Program-made: the position numbers and the translations under genes
The notes under the pieces: model-generated
Told to the model about the DNA's origin: nothing
Seen by the model: only the letters and a program-made list of their open reading frames with translations
Database searches by the model: none
Source of the DNA: Variovorax paradoxus
Lineage (GTDB): Bacteria; Pseudomonadota; Gammaproteobacteria; Burkholderiales; Burkholderiaceae_C
Length of the DNA: 64,000 nucleotides
NCBI GenBank assembly: GCA_016806145.1
Contig: CP063166.1
Location: 5,022,001 to 5,086,000 of the forward strand
Direction: 5' to 3'
Shown: positions 1 through 8,959 of the stretch, piece by piece
Layout of the letters: every line of letters begins with the position of its first letter
How positions within the stretch are numbered: the stretch's first letter is position 1

Positions 1-2755
1 TGCGCCCGCTGGCCGTGCCCGCGCACGGCAGCTCCTCGCTGATCAGGTGGTTGAGCAGGAAGCCCTTGCGCGCCTCGTCGGCGCCCGGCGCGAGCTGCCA
101 TGCGCCATCGGCCTTGCCGATCGCATTCCAGGTCCACACGGTGCCGGGCTCGACCGCCTCGCTGTAGCGCAGCATGCAGCGCACCTTGCCCCACTGGCTC
201 TCGACCCAGCACCAGCCGCCATCGGCAATGCCCGCCGCTTCGGCCGTCACGGGATTCACGTGCAGGTAGTTGTGGCTGTGGATCTGCCGCAGCCACGCGT
301 TCTGCGAATCCCACGAGTGGTACATCGCCATCGGCCGCTGCGTGAGCGCATTGAGCGGATAGGCCGCGGTGTCGGTCGCGGCCTCCTCGAGCGGCGCATA
401 CCAGAAGGGCAGCGGATCGAAGTAGGTGGCGATGCGCTCGCGCAGGCCCTCGGGCGGCTGGCGGCCCGCGCTCTTGCCCTGCGCGGCGAGGCGGAAGCTC
501 TGCAGCGTGTCGGAGTACAGCGCGAGCTGCACCGGGTCGTTGCGCTGGCGCCAGCCCTTGTCCTTCGCGAAGTCGAGGTACTCGCGATTCCAGTTGCGCA
601 TGTAGTGCATGGTCTCGGGCATGTGGTACTGGAACACGCAGTTGTTCTGCGCATAGGCCTCCCACTGCTTGGGATTGGGCTCGCCGCGCAGGTGCTCGGT
701 GCCGTCCTTGCCGCGCCAGCCCATCAGAAAGCCGATGCCCGGCTGCGGCTGGAAGTTGACGACGAAGTCGGGATAGTCGGCGTACTTGCGGCCACCCTCG
801 GCCGTGGTGAAGGCCGGAAACTTCAGCCGCGAGGCCAGCTCGATCAGCACCTCCTGGAAGGGCTTGCATTGCCCCGTGGGCGGCACCACCGGGATGCGCA
901 CCGAATCGACCGGCCCGTCGAACTCCGAGATCGGCCGGTCGAGCATGCTCATCGCATCGTGGCGCTCGAGGTAGGTGGTGTCGGGCAGCACCAGGTCGGC
1001 GAAGGCCACGGTCTCGCTCTGGAAGGCATCGCACACCACCAGGAACGGGATCATGTACTCGCCCTGCTCGTCCTTGCGATTGAGCATCTCGCGCACGGCC
1101 ATCGTGTTCATGCTCGAGTTCCACGCCATGTTGGCCATGAAGATCAGCAAGGTGTCGATGCGGTAGGGATCGCCCTTCACCGCGTTGGTGATGACGTTGT
1201 GCATCAGCCCGTGGGCCGACAGCGGATGCTCCCACGAGAAGGCATGGTCGATGCGGATCGGCGAGCCGTCGGGGTTGATCGCGAGCTCGTCGGGGCTGGC
1301 CGGGAAGCCCAGCGGCGCCGCATTGAGCGGCGTGTTGGGCTGGATCATGCCGGGGTCGTTGAAGGCCCGGTAGTTGGGCACGATGTGGCGCGGATACGGC
1401 GCCTTGTGGCGAAAGCCACCGGGCGCGTCGATGGTGCCGAGCACGCTCATCAGGATCGCGAGCGCGCGCACGGTCTGGAAGCCGTTCGAATGCGCGGCCA
1501 GCCCGCGCATCGCATGAAAGGCCACGGGCCGCGCCTGTGTCGTCTCGTGCCGCTTGCCCCAGGCATCGGTCCAGGCGATCGGCAGTTCGAAGGCCTGGCG
1601 CAGCGCGGTCTCGCCCATCTCGCGCGCCAGTTGGCGGATGCGCGCGGCATCGATGCCGGTGATGGCCTGCGCCCATTCGGGTGTGCAGCTGGCCACGCGC
1701 TCGCGCAGCAGCTGGAACGAGGGCGCGACGCGCGTGCCGTCGGCCAGCGTGTAGTGGCCCTCGAGCGCGGGATCGCAGCCATCGGCGATGCCTTCGGGAT
1801 ACGCGGGCTTCACCGTGCCGCTGGCCTTGTCCCACACCAGCTTGTTGTGCGGGTGGCGGCCATCGCCCGGCGGACCGCGCTCGGGGTCGAAGGCGAACAG
1901 GCCCTCGCGCTCGCCCTCGTCGAGCACCACCAGCTGCGGCGCGTTGGTGAAGCGCTGGAGGAAGGCATGGTCGATCAGCTCGCTCGCGATCAGCTCGTGC
2001 AGCAGCGCCATCAGCAGCGCGCCGTCGGTGCCGGGCTTGATCGGGATCCATTCGTCGGCGATCGCCGAATAGCCGGTGCGCACCGGGTTGATCGAGATGA
2101 AGCGCCCGCCATCGCGCTTGAACTTGCTGATGGCGATCTTCATCGGGTTGCTGTGGTGGTCCTCGGCGGTGCCGATCATCACGAACAGCTTGGCGCGCTC
2201 GAGGTCGGGGCCGCCGAACTCCCAGAAGCTGCCGCCGATGGTGTAGATCATGCCCGCGGCCATGTTGACCGAGCAGAAGCCACCATGCGCCGCGTAGTTG
2301 GGCGTGCCGAACTGGCGCGCGAACAGGCCGGTGAGCGCCTGCATCTGGTCGCGGCCGGTGAACAGCGCGAACTTCTTCGGATCGGTGGCGCGGATCTTCG
2401 CGAGCCGCTCGGTCAGGATCTCGAAGGCGCGGTCCCAGCCGATCGGCTCGAACTCGCCGGCGCCGCGTTCGCTGCCGGGCTTGCGCAGCAGCGGCTGCGT
2501 GAGCCGCGCGGGCGACACCTGCTTCATGATCCCCGAGGAACCCTTGGCGCAGATCACGCCCTTGTTGAGCGGGTGGTCGGGGTTGCCGTCGATGTAGCGC
2601 ACCTCGGGCCCGTGCTCGCCCTCGCGCAGGTGCACGCGGATGCCGCAGCGGCAGGCGCACATGTAGCAGGTGGTGGTCTTGACCTCGGTCCGGTCGGTGG
2701 GCGTGGGCGCCGCCAGCGGATCGTGCACGGGCTCGCGGGACAGGAAACTGAACAC
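1..2755 (-). CDS. soeA: Molybdopterin oxidoreductase, SoeA-like sulfite dehydrogenase catalytic subunit (partial)
   Basis: Large catalytic subunit of the DMSO-reductase superfamily; about 918 codons are present and the C-terminus lies beyond base 1. I chose the GTG at 2755 because an AAAGGA ribosome site lies a few bases upstream. A [4Fe-4S] motif is visible as Cys30-x2-Cys33-x3-Cys37-x31-Cys69. Cys161, in a GGFCSVN context, is the probable molybdenum ligand. No Tat signal is seen, which fits a cytoplasmic-facing SoeA. The gene is divergent from a LysR gene and close to xsc, which releases sulfite. By family knowledge, SoeABC oxidises sulfite to sulfate and feeds electrons to quinone, so SoeA is the best contextual call. 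A formate dehydrogenase or polysulfide reductase-type enzyme cannot be excluded without the downstream subunits. Confidence 0.7.
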   Translation of the reverse strand, partial: MFSFLSREPVHDPLAAPTPTDRTEVKTTTCYMCACRCGIRVHLREGEHGPEVRYIDGNPDHPLNKGVICAKGSSGIMKQVSPARLTQPLLRKPGSERGAGEFEPIGWDRAFEILTERLAKIRATDPKKFALFTGRDQMQALTGLFARQFGTPNYAAHGGFCSVNMAAGMIYTIGGSFWEFGGPDLERAKLFVMIGTAEDHHSNPMKIAISKFKRDGGRFISINPVRTGYSAIADEWIPIKPGTDGALLMALLHELIASELIDHAFLQRFTNAPQLVVLDEGEREGLFAFDPERGPPGDGRHPHNKLVWDKASGTVKPAYPEGIADGCDPALEGHYTLADGTRVAPSFQLLRERVASCTPEWAQAITGIDAARIRQLAREMGETALRQAFELPIAWTDAWGKRHETTQARPVAFHAMRGLAAHSNGFQTVRALAILMSVLGTIDAPGGFRHKAPYPRHIVPNYRAFNDPGMIQPNTPLNAAPLGFPASPDELAINPDGSPIRIDHAFSWEHPLSAHGLMHNVITNAVKGDPYRIDTLLIFMANMAWNSSMNTMAVREMLNRKDEQGEYMIPFLVVCDAFQSETVAFADLVLPDTTYLERHDAMSMLDRPISEFDGPVDSVRIPVVPPTGQCKPFQEVLIELASRLKFPAFTTAEGGRKYADYPDFVVNFQPQPGIGFLMGWRGKDGTEHLRGEPNPKQWEAYAQNNCVFQYHMPETMHYMRNWNREYLDFAKDKGWRQRNDPVQLALYSDTLQSFRLAAQGKSAGRQPPEGLRERIATYFDPLPFWYAPLEEAATDTAAYPLNALTQRPMAMYHSWDSQNAWLRQIHSHNYLHVNPVTAEAAGIADGGWCWVESQWGKVRCMLRYSEAVEPGTVWTWNAIGKADGAWQLAPGADEARKGFLLNHLISEELPCAGTASGR

Positions 2756-2836
2756 TGGCGGTCCTTTGTTTTCAAGCGTGGCCGGCCGATGGTAGGCAGC
2801 ATCGATCGAACGGAAAAGCGCAGAATATTGCTCACG

Positions 2837-3778
2837 ATGACCGGAAAATCAGATCAGCAGAATTCGACCCGCCTGCGCCTCAACCTGCGCCAGCTCGAGG
2901 TCTTCGTGGCCACCGCGCGCGGCGGCAGCACGCGTGCCGCGGCCGACCGCATCGCGCGTTCGCAGTCGGCCGCCAGCAGCGCGCTGGCCGACCTCGAGGG
3001 CTCGGTCGGCGCGCTGCTGTTCGACCGCATCGGCCGCCGGCTGGTGCTCAACGAGAACGGCCGCGCGCTGCTGCCCAAGGCCCAGGCGCTGCTCGACCAG
3101 GCCGCGGAGGTGCAGGCCCTGTTCAGCGGCGAGCATGCGGCGCCGCTGCGCGTGGCAGCCAGCTTCACCATCGGCGAATACCTGCTGCCCGAGCGCGTGT
3201 CGGCCTGGACCGCGCTGCATCCGCAGAGCCAGGTGCACCTGCACATCGCCAACACGCGCGACGTGATCGACGCGGTGGCGGGCTTCGACGTCGACGTCGG
3301 CTTCATCGAGGGCCCGCAGACACACCCCGACCTCGTGGTGCGCGCCTGGCGCACCGACGAACTCGTGATCGTGGCCGCGCCCGGCCATGCGCTGGCCGAC
3401 CGGGTCGCCACGCACCGGCAGCTGTCGCAGGCCACCTGGGTGCTGCGCGAGCATGGCTCGGGCACGCGCCAGGTCACCGACGCCTGGCTGATCCAGAACC
3501 TCGAGCAGGTGCAGGTGGGTTTCGAGCTCGGCAGCACCGAGGCCATCAAGCGCGTGGTGGCCTCGGGCACGGGGCTGGCGTGCCTTTCGCGCTACACGGT
3601 GGCGCAGGCGCTGGAAGACGGGCACCTGATCGAGCTGCGCACGAAGCTGCCCGCGGGCACGCGGCGGCTCGCGACCGTGATGCACCGCGACAAGCTGCTG
3701 GGCCGCGCGACCGCGGACTTCCTGCGCCATTGCGGCGCGAGCGTGCCGCGCGGGGCGGTGGCGCCGCTGCCGGGTTAG
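2837..3778 (+). CDS. LysR-family regulator, CysL/CbbR-like subgroup
   Basis: A 313-residue LysR-type transcriptional regulator. The N-terminal winged helix-turn-helix (about residues 15-75) carries the usual pattern of a LysR recognition helix (TRAAADRIARSQSAAS). The C-terminal effector domain contains the REHGSGTR signature seen in the CbbR/CysL branch. It is divergent from soeA across only 81 bp, so it probably controls the sulfite-oxidising enzyme. Its stop codon overlaps the stop of convergent ackA by three bases. The ligand is unknown; sulfite or a sulfur metabolite is an inference from context. Confidence 0.85.
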   Translation: MTGKSDQQNSTRLRLNLRQLEVFVATARGGSTRAAADRIARSQSAASSALADLEGSVGALLFDRIGRRLVLNENGRALLPKAQALLDQAAEVQALFSGEHAAPLRVAASFTIGEYLLPERVSAWTALHPQSQVHLHIANTRDVIDAVAGFDVDVGFIEGPQTHPDLVVRAWRTDELVIVAAPGHALADRVATHRQLSQATWVLREHGSGTRQVTDAWLIQNLEQVQVGFELGSTEAIKRVVASGTGLACLSRYTVAQALEDGHLIELRTKLPAGTRRLATVMHRDKLLGRATADFLRHCGASVPRGAVAPLPG

Positions 3779-4965
3779 GCGAGCACGCGCGCCGTGTGGC
3801 GCGCGATCACCGCTTCCTCGTCGGTGCGCAGCACCCACGCACTGATGCGACTGCTGCCGGTCGAGATCCGCGCCTGCCCACCGCCATTGGCAGCGGCATC
3901 GAGTTCCACGCCCATCCACGCGCAGTCCTCGAGCACCCGCGCGCGCAGGCCGGCACCGTTCTCGCCGATGCCGCCCGTGAACACGATCGCATCGACGCCG
4001 CGCAGGGCCGCAGCGAGGCTGCCCATGTGCTGCACCACCTGCTCGACGAAATGGTCGATGGCCTCGGCGGCCGCGGGTTCGTCCGATGCTTCGAGCGCGC
4101 GCATGTCGCTCGACACGCCCGAAAGCCCGAGCAGCCCCGATTCGCGGAACAACAGCTTCTCGACCGCATCGGCCGACATGCCGCGCGAGCGCATCAGGTA
4201 GAGCACCACGGCCGCATCGAGCCGGCCGCAGCGCGTGCCCATCGTGAGGCCGTCGAGCGGCGAGAAGCTCATGGTGGTGGCGACCGAGCGCCCCTGCGCG
4301 ATGGCGCACATGGAGGCGCCGTTGCCCAGGTGCGCGACGATCACGCGGCCGTTCGCGACCTCGGGCGCCTGCCGCGCGAGCTGGTGCGCGATCGATTCGT
4401 ACGAGAGCCCGTGGAAGCCGTAGCGTCGCACGCCCGCGTCGTGCAGGTCGCGCGGCAGCGCGAAGCGGCGGTTGAGTTCGGGCTGCACCGCGTGGAAGGC
4501 GGTGTCGAAGCAGGCCACCTGCGGCACGCCGGCGAAGGCCTGCATCGCGGCGCGTACGCCCGCGAGGTTGTGCGACTGGTGCAGCGGCGCGAGCGGCTCG
4601 AGCGCGGCCAGGTCATGGAGCACGGCGTCGTCGATGCGCACCGGCGCCACGAAGTCCATGCCGCCATGCACGATGCGGTGGCCCACGCCCGCGATGCGGC
4701 CGGCGCCACCCTGTTGCGCATGCCAGTCGAGCAGCGCGGCCAGCGCGCCGCGGTGCGAGCGCGCATCGCCCTCGAGCTTCGCGTCGTGCAGGGTGCGGCC
4801 CTGCGCATCGCGGATGCGCAGCCGTGCATCGAGGCCCGCGCCCAGGCCATCGGCCTGGCCCGACCAGTGCGCGGCGGGCAGGTCGCCGTCGGCACCGGCC
4901 GCGTCGAACAACGCGACCTTGATCGACGACGAGCCCGCGTTGAGCGTGAGCAGCTGGTCGGTCAT
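3775..4965 (-). CDS. ackA: Acetate kinase
   Basis: 396 residues, the usual length for acetate kinase. Family signatures are visible: the N-terminal nucleotide motif LNAGSSSIK, the HLGNGAS motif, the MGTRCGRLD segment and the FTGGIGENG motif near the C-terminus. The start is the ATG at 4965, 16 bp after the xsc stop, so the two are almost certainly one operon. In this context AckA would take the acetyl phosphate made by Xsc and give acetate plus ATP. Many xsc clusters carry phosphate acetyltransferase (pta) instead, so this pairing points to substrate-level phosphorylation. Confidence 0.93.
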   Translation of the reverse strand: MTDQLLTLNAGSSSIKVALFDAAGADGDLPAAHWSGQADGLGAGLDARLRIRDAQGRTLHDAKLEGDARSHRGALAALLDWHAQQGGAGRIAGVGHRIVHGGMDFVAPVRIDDAVLHDLAALEPLAPLHQSHNLAGVRAAMQAFAGVPQVACFDTAFHAVQPELNRRFALPRDLHDAGVRRYGFHGLSYESIAHQLARQAPEVANGRVIVAHLGNGASMCAIAQGRSVATTMSFSPLDGLTMGTRCGRLDAAVVLYLMRSRGMSADAVEKLLFRESGLLGLSGVSSDMRALEASDEPAAAEAIDHFVEQVVQHMGSLAAALRGVDAIVFTGGIGENGAGLRARVLEDCAWMGVELDAAANGGGQARISTGSSRISAWVLRTDEEAVIARHTARVLA

Positions 4966-4981
4966 GCGCGGCGCCGTCCGA

Positions 4982-6793
4982 TCAGACGTAGTCCTTGTAC
5001 TTGTCGAGGAAGCGCACGGGCTTCGCGAGCGCATCGCGGCGGAACGGATCGCCGAGTTCGCGCGTGCACATGATCTCGATCACGCAGGTCTTGCGCTGGT
5101 TCATCTGCAGGTCGATGGCCTTCTTGAGCGCCGGGCCCACGTCCTCGAGCCGGTCGACCACGATGCCCTCGGCGCCCATGGCCTTGGCGATGCCCGCGAA
5201 GCTCTCGCTCTCGAGCTCGCCGGCAACGAAGCGGCGGTTGTAGAAGTCGACCTGGTTCTTCTTCTCGGCGCCCCACTGGCGGTTGTGGAACACGACCGCG
5301 GTCACGGGAATGTCGTGCCGCACGGCGGTCATGATCTCGACCATGCTCATGCCCCAGGCGCCGTCGCCCGCATAGGCCACGGCCGGACGGTCGGGCGCGG
5401 CGCACTTGGCGCCGATCATGGTGGGCAGCGAGTAGCCGCAGTTGCCGAAGCTCATCGGCGCGAAGAAGGAGCGCGGCTCCTCGAAACGCAGGTAGCTGTT
5501 CGACACGGCATTGATGTTGCCGATGTCGGTCGAGACCATCACGCGCGGCGGCATCGCCTTCTCGAGTTCGCGCAGCACCTGGCGCGGATGCAGGTAGGTG
5601 CCGCCGGTGGGCGTCTTCTCGCCCTTGGCTTCCTCGATCACGTCGAGGCTGAACTGGTCGCGCTCGTGGGTCCAGGCGTCGAGCTCCTTCTCCCAGGCTT
5701 CCTTCTCGGCCTTGATCTTCGCGGCGCGCTCGGCCTTGGTGGCGTCGCAGGCCAGGGTCTTGGCCGCGAGGCGCTCGAGCAGAGCCTTGGCCGTGGCCTT
5801 GGCATCGCCGTGGATGCCGACGGTGATCTTCTTCACCAGGCCCAGGTTGGTGTGGTCGGCCTCGACCTGGATGATCTTCGCGTCCTTGGGCCAGTAGTCC
5901 ATGCCGTGCTGCGGCAGGGTGCCGAAGGGGCCCATGCGCGAGCCGAGCGCGAGCACCACGTCGGCCTGCGCGATCAGCTTCATCGCGGCCTTGCTGCCCT
6001 GGTAGCCCAGCGGGCCGGCCCACAGCGGATGGCTCGCGGGGAAGGAGTCGTTGCGCAGGTAGCCGTTGGCCACCGGCGCGCCCAGGCGCTCGGCGAGCGC
6101 CTTGCACTCTTCCACGGCATCGCCCATGACCACCCCGCCGCCCGAGAGGATGACGGGAAATTTCGCGGTGGCCAGCAGCTCGACCGCGGCATTGAGGCTG
6201 TTCTCGCCGCCGGCGCCGCGCTCCACGCGCATCGGCTTCGGGATCTCGGTCGTGATCTCGCCGTAGAAGTAGTCGCGCGGGATGTTGAGCTGGGTCGGGC
6301 CCATCTCGGAGATGGCGCGGTCGAAGCAGCGCGCGGTGTACTCGGCCATGCGCTTGGGGTTGTTCACGTGGCCCTGGTACTTGGTGAACTCCTGGAACAT
6401 CGGCAGCTGGTTGGCTTCCTGGAAGCCGCCCAGGCCCATGCCCATGGTGCCGGTCTCGGGCGTGATCATCACGACCGGGCTGTGCGCCCAGTAGGCGGCC
6501 GCGATGGCGGTCACGCAGTTGCTGATGCCGGGGCCGTTCTGGCCGATCACCACGCCGTGGCGGCCCGACACGCGGGCATAGCCGTCGGCCATGTGGGCCG
6601 CGCCCTGCTCGTGCACCACGGGCACGAGGCGGATGCCGGCGGGCGCGAAGATGTCCATCGCGTCCATGAAGGCCGAGCCCATGATGCCGAAGATGTCGGT
6701 CACGCCATTGGCGACCATGGTCTCGACGAAGGCCTCGGAGGGCGTCATCTTCTGCACGCCGGTGACGGCTTCGCGGGTGGGTTGCTTGCTCAT
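4982..6793 (-). CDS. xsc: Sulfoacetaldehyde acetyltransferase
   Basis: A 603-residue thiamine-diphosphate enzyme of the acetolactate-synthase fold, full length for Xsc. The ThDP/Mg motif starts with GDG at residues 476-478 and continues to an HNRQWGAEKKNQ segment typical of Xsc. The N-terminal domain holds the GIMGSAFMD active-site region. The ATG at 6793 follows an AGGAGA ribosome site. The enzyme is known to convert sulfoacetaldehyde and phosphate to acetyl phosphate and sulfite. It is the hub of this cluster: upstream sauS and sauT would supply sulfoacetaldehyde, and adjacent ackA would use acetyl phosphate. It is divergent from an IclR gene with a palindrome near the promoter. Confidence 0.95.
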   Translation of the reverse strand: MSKQPTREAVTGVQKMTPSEAFVETMVANGVTDIFGIMGSAFMDAMDIFAPAGIRLVPVVHEQGAAHMADGYARVSGRHGVVIGQNGPGISNCVTAIAAAYWAHSPVVMITPETGTMGMGLGGFQEANQLPMFQEFTKYQGHVNNPKRMAEYTARCFDRAISEMGPTQLNIPRDYFYGEITTEIPKPMRVERGAGGENSLNAAVELLATAKFPVILSGGGVVMGDAVEECKALAERLGAPVANGYLRNDSFPASHPLWAGPLGYQGSKAAMKLIAQADVVLALGSRMGPFGTLPQHGMDYWPKDAKIIQVEADHTNLGLVKKITVGIHGDAKATAKALLERLAAKTLACDATKAERAAKIKAEKEAWEKELDAWTHERDQFSLDVIEEAKGEKTPTGGTYLHPRQVLRELEKAMPPRVMVSTDIGNINAVSNSYLRFEEPRSFFAPMSFGNCGYSLPTMIGAKCAAPDRPAVAYAGDGAWGMSMVEIMTAVRHDIPVTAVVFHNRQWGAEKKNQVDFYNRRFVAGELESESFAGIAKAMGAEGIVVDRLEDVGPALKKAIDLQMNQRKTCVIEIMCTRELGDPFRRDALAKPVRFLDKYKDYV

Positions 6794-6841
6794 GGGTCGG
6801 TGTCTCCTGCGGATGAAGGGCTGGACGGCGGACTGCAAAAG

Positions 6842-6860
6842 ACGGAACGGGAAGTTCCGT
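6842..6860. promoter_or_regulatory. Putative IclR operator (inverted repeat)
   Basis: ACGGAAC-GGGAA-GTTCCGT is a perfect 7-bp inverted repeat with a 5-bp spacer. It lies just downstream of the predicted xsc -10 box, where a bound repressor would block xsc. The GGAAC-N5-GTTCC core recurs at 23393-23407, in front of another iclR gene. Confidence 0.6.
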
Positions 6861-6885
6861 ATTTCGGGGTTGGCGAATCGGGCGG

Positions 6886-6914
6886 ACTATAGGACGGGTG
6901 CAGTGCCGCGTCAA
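6886..6914 (-). promoter_or_regulatory. Putative sigma70 promoter of xsc-ackA
   Basis: Read on the minus strand: TTGACG (6914-6909), a 17-bp spacer, then TATAGT (6891-6886). Both boxes are close to consensus with ideal spacing, about 90 bp before the xsc start. Confidence 0.65.
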
Positions 6915-6922
6915 ACAAATTC

Positions 6923-6953
6923 CAAAAAACGGTACGGAATGTTCTATTTTTTG
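6923..6953. promoter_or_regulatory. Inverted repeat upstream of the iclR gene
   Basis: CAAAAAA (6923-6929) and TTTTTTG (6947-6953) form a perfect 7-bp dyad around ACGGAATGTTCT. It lies immediately before the iclR start codon and may be an autoregulatory site. Confidence 0.4.
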
Positions 6954-6976
6954 CAAAAGGACTATGATCCGCCGCC

Positions 6977-7798
6977 ATGAAGATCGTCCAGTCGCTCCCG
7001 CCTTCCGCCGAGGCCCCGGGCGCCGACACCCCGGCGATGCGGCTGTTCGCGCTGCTCGAGGTGATCGCTGCCAAGGACCAGCGCTACTCGCTGCAGGGCC
7101 TGGTGGAGGAGACCGGCCTGCCCAAGCCCACGCTGCACCGCATGCTGCAGCAGATGGAGGGCGCGGGCCTGCTGCAGCGCGAGGGCGACGGACGCCACTA
7201 CGGCATGGGCACGCGGCTGCGCCGGCTGGCCGAGAACCTGCTGTTCAACGACAGCCTGCACGGCGCGCGCCACACGGTGCTGCGCCAGCTGGTCGAGGAG
7301 ATCGGCGAGAGCTGCAACCTCACGGCCCTCTCGGGCAGCGAGGTGGTCTACCTCGACCGCGTGGAGACCGCCGCGCCGCTGCGCTTCTACCTGCACCCAG
7401 GCTCGCGCGTGCCGGTGCACTGCTCGGCCAGCGGCAAGATGTTCCTCGCGCAGATGGGCCAGGCGCAGCGCCGCCGGCTGCTGGCGAATGCCTCGCTCGA
7501 GGCGTATACGGCGAGCACGCTGACCGATGCCGCGGCGCTCGAGGCCGAGATCCAGCGCGTGCGAAAGAACGGCTTCGCGATCGACAACGAGGAGTTCCTG
7601 CCCGGCCTGCTGTGCATCGCTGCGCTGGTGCCGGCCACGGGCGACAGTCCGTCCAACCTCTGCATCGCGGTGCAGGCGCCCGTGATGCGGCTCGACATCG
7701 CGAAGGCCAAGACGCTGCTGCCCGCGCTGCAGCGCGCGGCGCTCGCGCTGAGCCGCATCGATGCCGATGCGGGGCCGGCGCGCCGTGCACAGGCCTAG
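6977..7798 (+). CDS. IclR-family regulator of the xsc operon (inferred)
   Basis: 273 residues. The N-terminal helix-turn-helix (about 20-80) includes the LVEETGLPKPTLHRML segment. It is followed by the IclR effector domain, with VVYLDRVE and the HCSASGKMFLAQM motif. The gene is divergent from xsc, with a palindromic operator and an xsc promoter in the shared 183-bp gap, so it most likely controls xsc-ackA and itself. The effector may be a sulfonate or sulfoacetaldehyde-related compound, by inference only. It is a different IclR from the one next to sauS at 10963. Confidence 0.88.
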   Translation: MKIVQSLPPSAEAPGADTPAMRLFALLEVIAAKDQRYSLQGLVEETGLPKPTLHRMLQQMEGAGLLQREGDGRHYGMGTRLRRLAENLLFNDSLHGARHTVLRQLVEEIGESCNLTALSGSEVVYLDRVETAAPLRFYLHPGSRVPVHCSASGKMFLAQMGQAQRRRLLANASLEAYTASTLTDAAALEAEIQRVRKNGFAIDNEEFLPGLLCIAALVPATGDSPSNLCIAVQAPVMRLDIAKAKTLLPALQRAALALSRIDADAGPARRAQA

Positions 7799-7818
7799 GA
7801 TGAAACACGAACAGCCGT

Positions 7819-7920
7819 ACGCAGAGGACGCGAAGATTTCGCGAAGAACGCGAAAGGGAAGTACCAAATTTTTCTTGGATTCCTTTTGCGTCTTTCGCGC
7901 AACCTTCGCGTCCTCTGCGT
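7819..7920. repeat. 102-bp palindromic repeat, copy 1
   Basis: An element starting ACGCAGAGGACGCGAAG and ending CTTCGCGTCCTCTGCGT. Its two arms of about 41 bp are near-complementary around an AT-rich loop. A second copy of exactly the same length lies at 10708-10809 in the same orientation. The element fills the gap between the iclR stop and cobS and could also end transcription. Confidence 0.85.
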
Positions 7921-7972
7921 ATGGAAGCCCGCATTCTTCTTCGCATCCACGCGGAGCCACCGCCACCACCCC

Positions 7973-8947
7973 ATGAACGACATCGCCGCCCTCCACCCCA
8001 CGCGCCTCGTCGGCGTGCGCGAGACCTTCGGCATCGACGCCGACCTGCAGGTGCCGGCCTTCGCCGAGCGCGACGCGCACGTACCCGAGATCGACGCGGT
8101 CTACCGCTTCAATCCCGACGTGACGCTCGCGATCCTCGCGGGCTTCATGCGCGACCGGCGCGTGATGGTGCAGGGGCTGCACGGCACCGGCAAATCGACC
8201 CACATCGAGCAGGTGGCGGCGCGGCTGAACTGGCCCTGCGTGCGGCTCAACCTCGACGGCCACATCAGCCGGCTCGACCTGGTCGGCAAGGACGCGGTGG
8301 TGCTGCGCGACGGCAAGCAGGTCACCGAGTTCCAGGAAGGCATGGTGCCCTGGGCGCTGCAGCGGCCGGTGGCGCTGATCTTCGACGAGTACGACGCGGG
8401 CCGGCCCGACGTGATGTTCGTGATCCAGCGCATCCTCGAGCGCGACGGCCAGTTCACGCTGCTCGACCAGAACAAGGTGCTGCGCCCGCACCCCTTCTTC
8501 CGGCTGTTCGCCACCGCCAACACGGTCGGCCTGGGCAACCTCAACGGCCTGTATCACGGCGCGCAGCGGCTCAACCATGCGCAGATCGACCGCTGGAACA
8601 TCGTCGCCTCGCTCGACTACTTGCCCACGGCCGAGGAGATCGCGATCGTGCAGGCGCGCGTGCCCTCGCTGGCCGACGCGGCGGGCCGCGCCACGGTCGC
8701 GGCGATGGTGGCGGTGGCCGACCTCACGCGCAAGGGCTTCGCGGCCGGCGACCTGTCGACGCTGATGTCGCCGCGCACCGTGATCACCTGGGCCGAGAAC
8801 CTCGAGATCTTCCAGGACGTGGCGCTGGCCTTCCGCCTCTCGTTCGTCAACAAGTGCGACGAGGCCGAGCGGCCGCTGGTGGCCGAGTACTTCCAGCGCT
8901 GCTTCGACCGCGAGCTCGCGGAGTCGCACCGCCTCGCCAACGGCTGA
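7973..8947 (+). CDS. cobS: Aerobic cobaltochelatase AAA+ subunit CobS
   Basis: 324 residues, normal for CobS. Walker A (GLHGTGKST, residues 68-76) and Walker B (ALIFDEYDAG, about 140) are intact. The long stretches around HIEQVAARLNWPC and SPRTVITWAEN are typical of CobS. The start is the ATG at 7973. CobS with CobT and CobN inserts cobalt into hydrogenobyrinate a,c-diamide in aerobic B12 synthesis. cobT follows after 12 bp; no cobN is seen in the window. The pair interrupts a sulfonate cluster and is bracketed by two palindromic repeats, so its location looks secondary. Confidence 0.92.
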   Translation: MNDIAALHPTRLVGVRETFGIDADLQVPAFAERDAHVPEIDAVYRFNPDVTLAILAGFMRDRRVMVQGLHGTGKSTHIEQVAARLNWPCVRLNLDGHISRLDLVGKDAVVLRDGKQVTEFQEGMVPWALQRPVALIFDEYDAGRPDVMFVIQRILERDGQFTLLDQNKVLRPHPFFRLFATANTVGLGNLNGLYHGAQRLNHAQIDRWNIVASLDYLPTAEEIAIVQARVPSLADAAGRATVAAMVAVADLTRKGFAAGDLSTLMSPRTVITWAENLEIFQDVALAFRLSFVNKCDEAERPLVAEYFQRCFDRELAESHRLANG

Positions 8948-8959
8948 GCGCGGCGCGCC

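Noticed and set aside
47..2836. A very long plus-strand open frame over the soeA region
   Set aside because: It is an antisense shadow caused by high GC. The minus strand encodes a recognisable molybdoenzyme, and only the part after 2837 is a real LysR gene.
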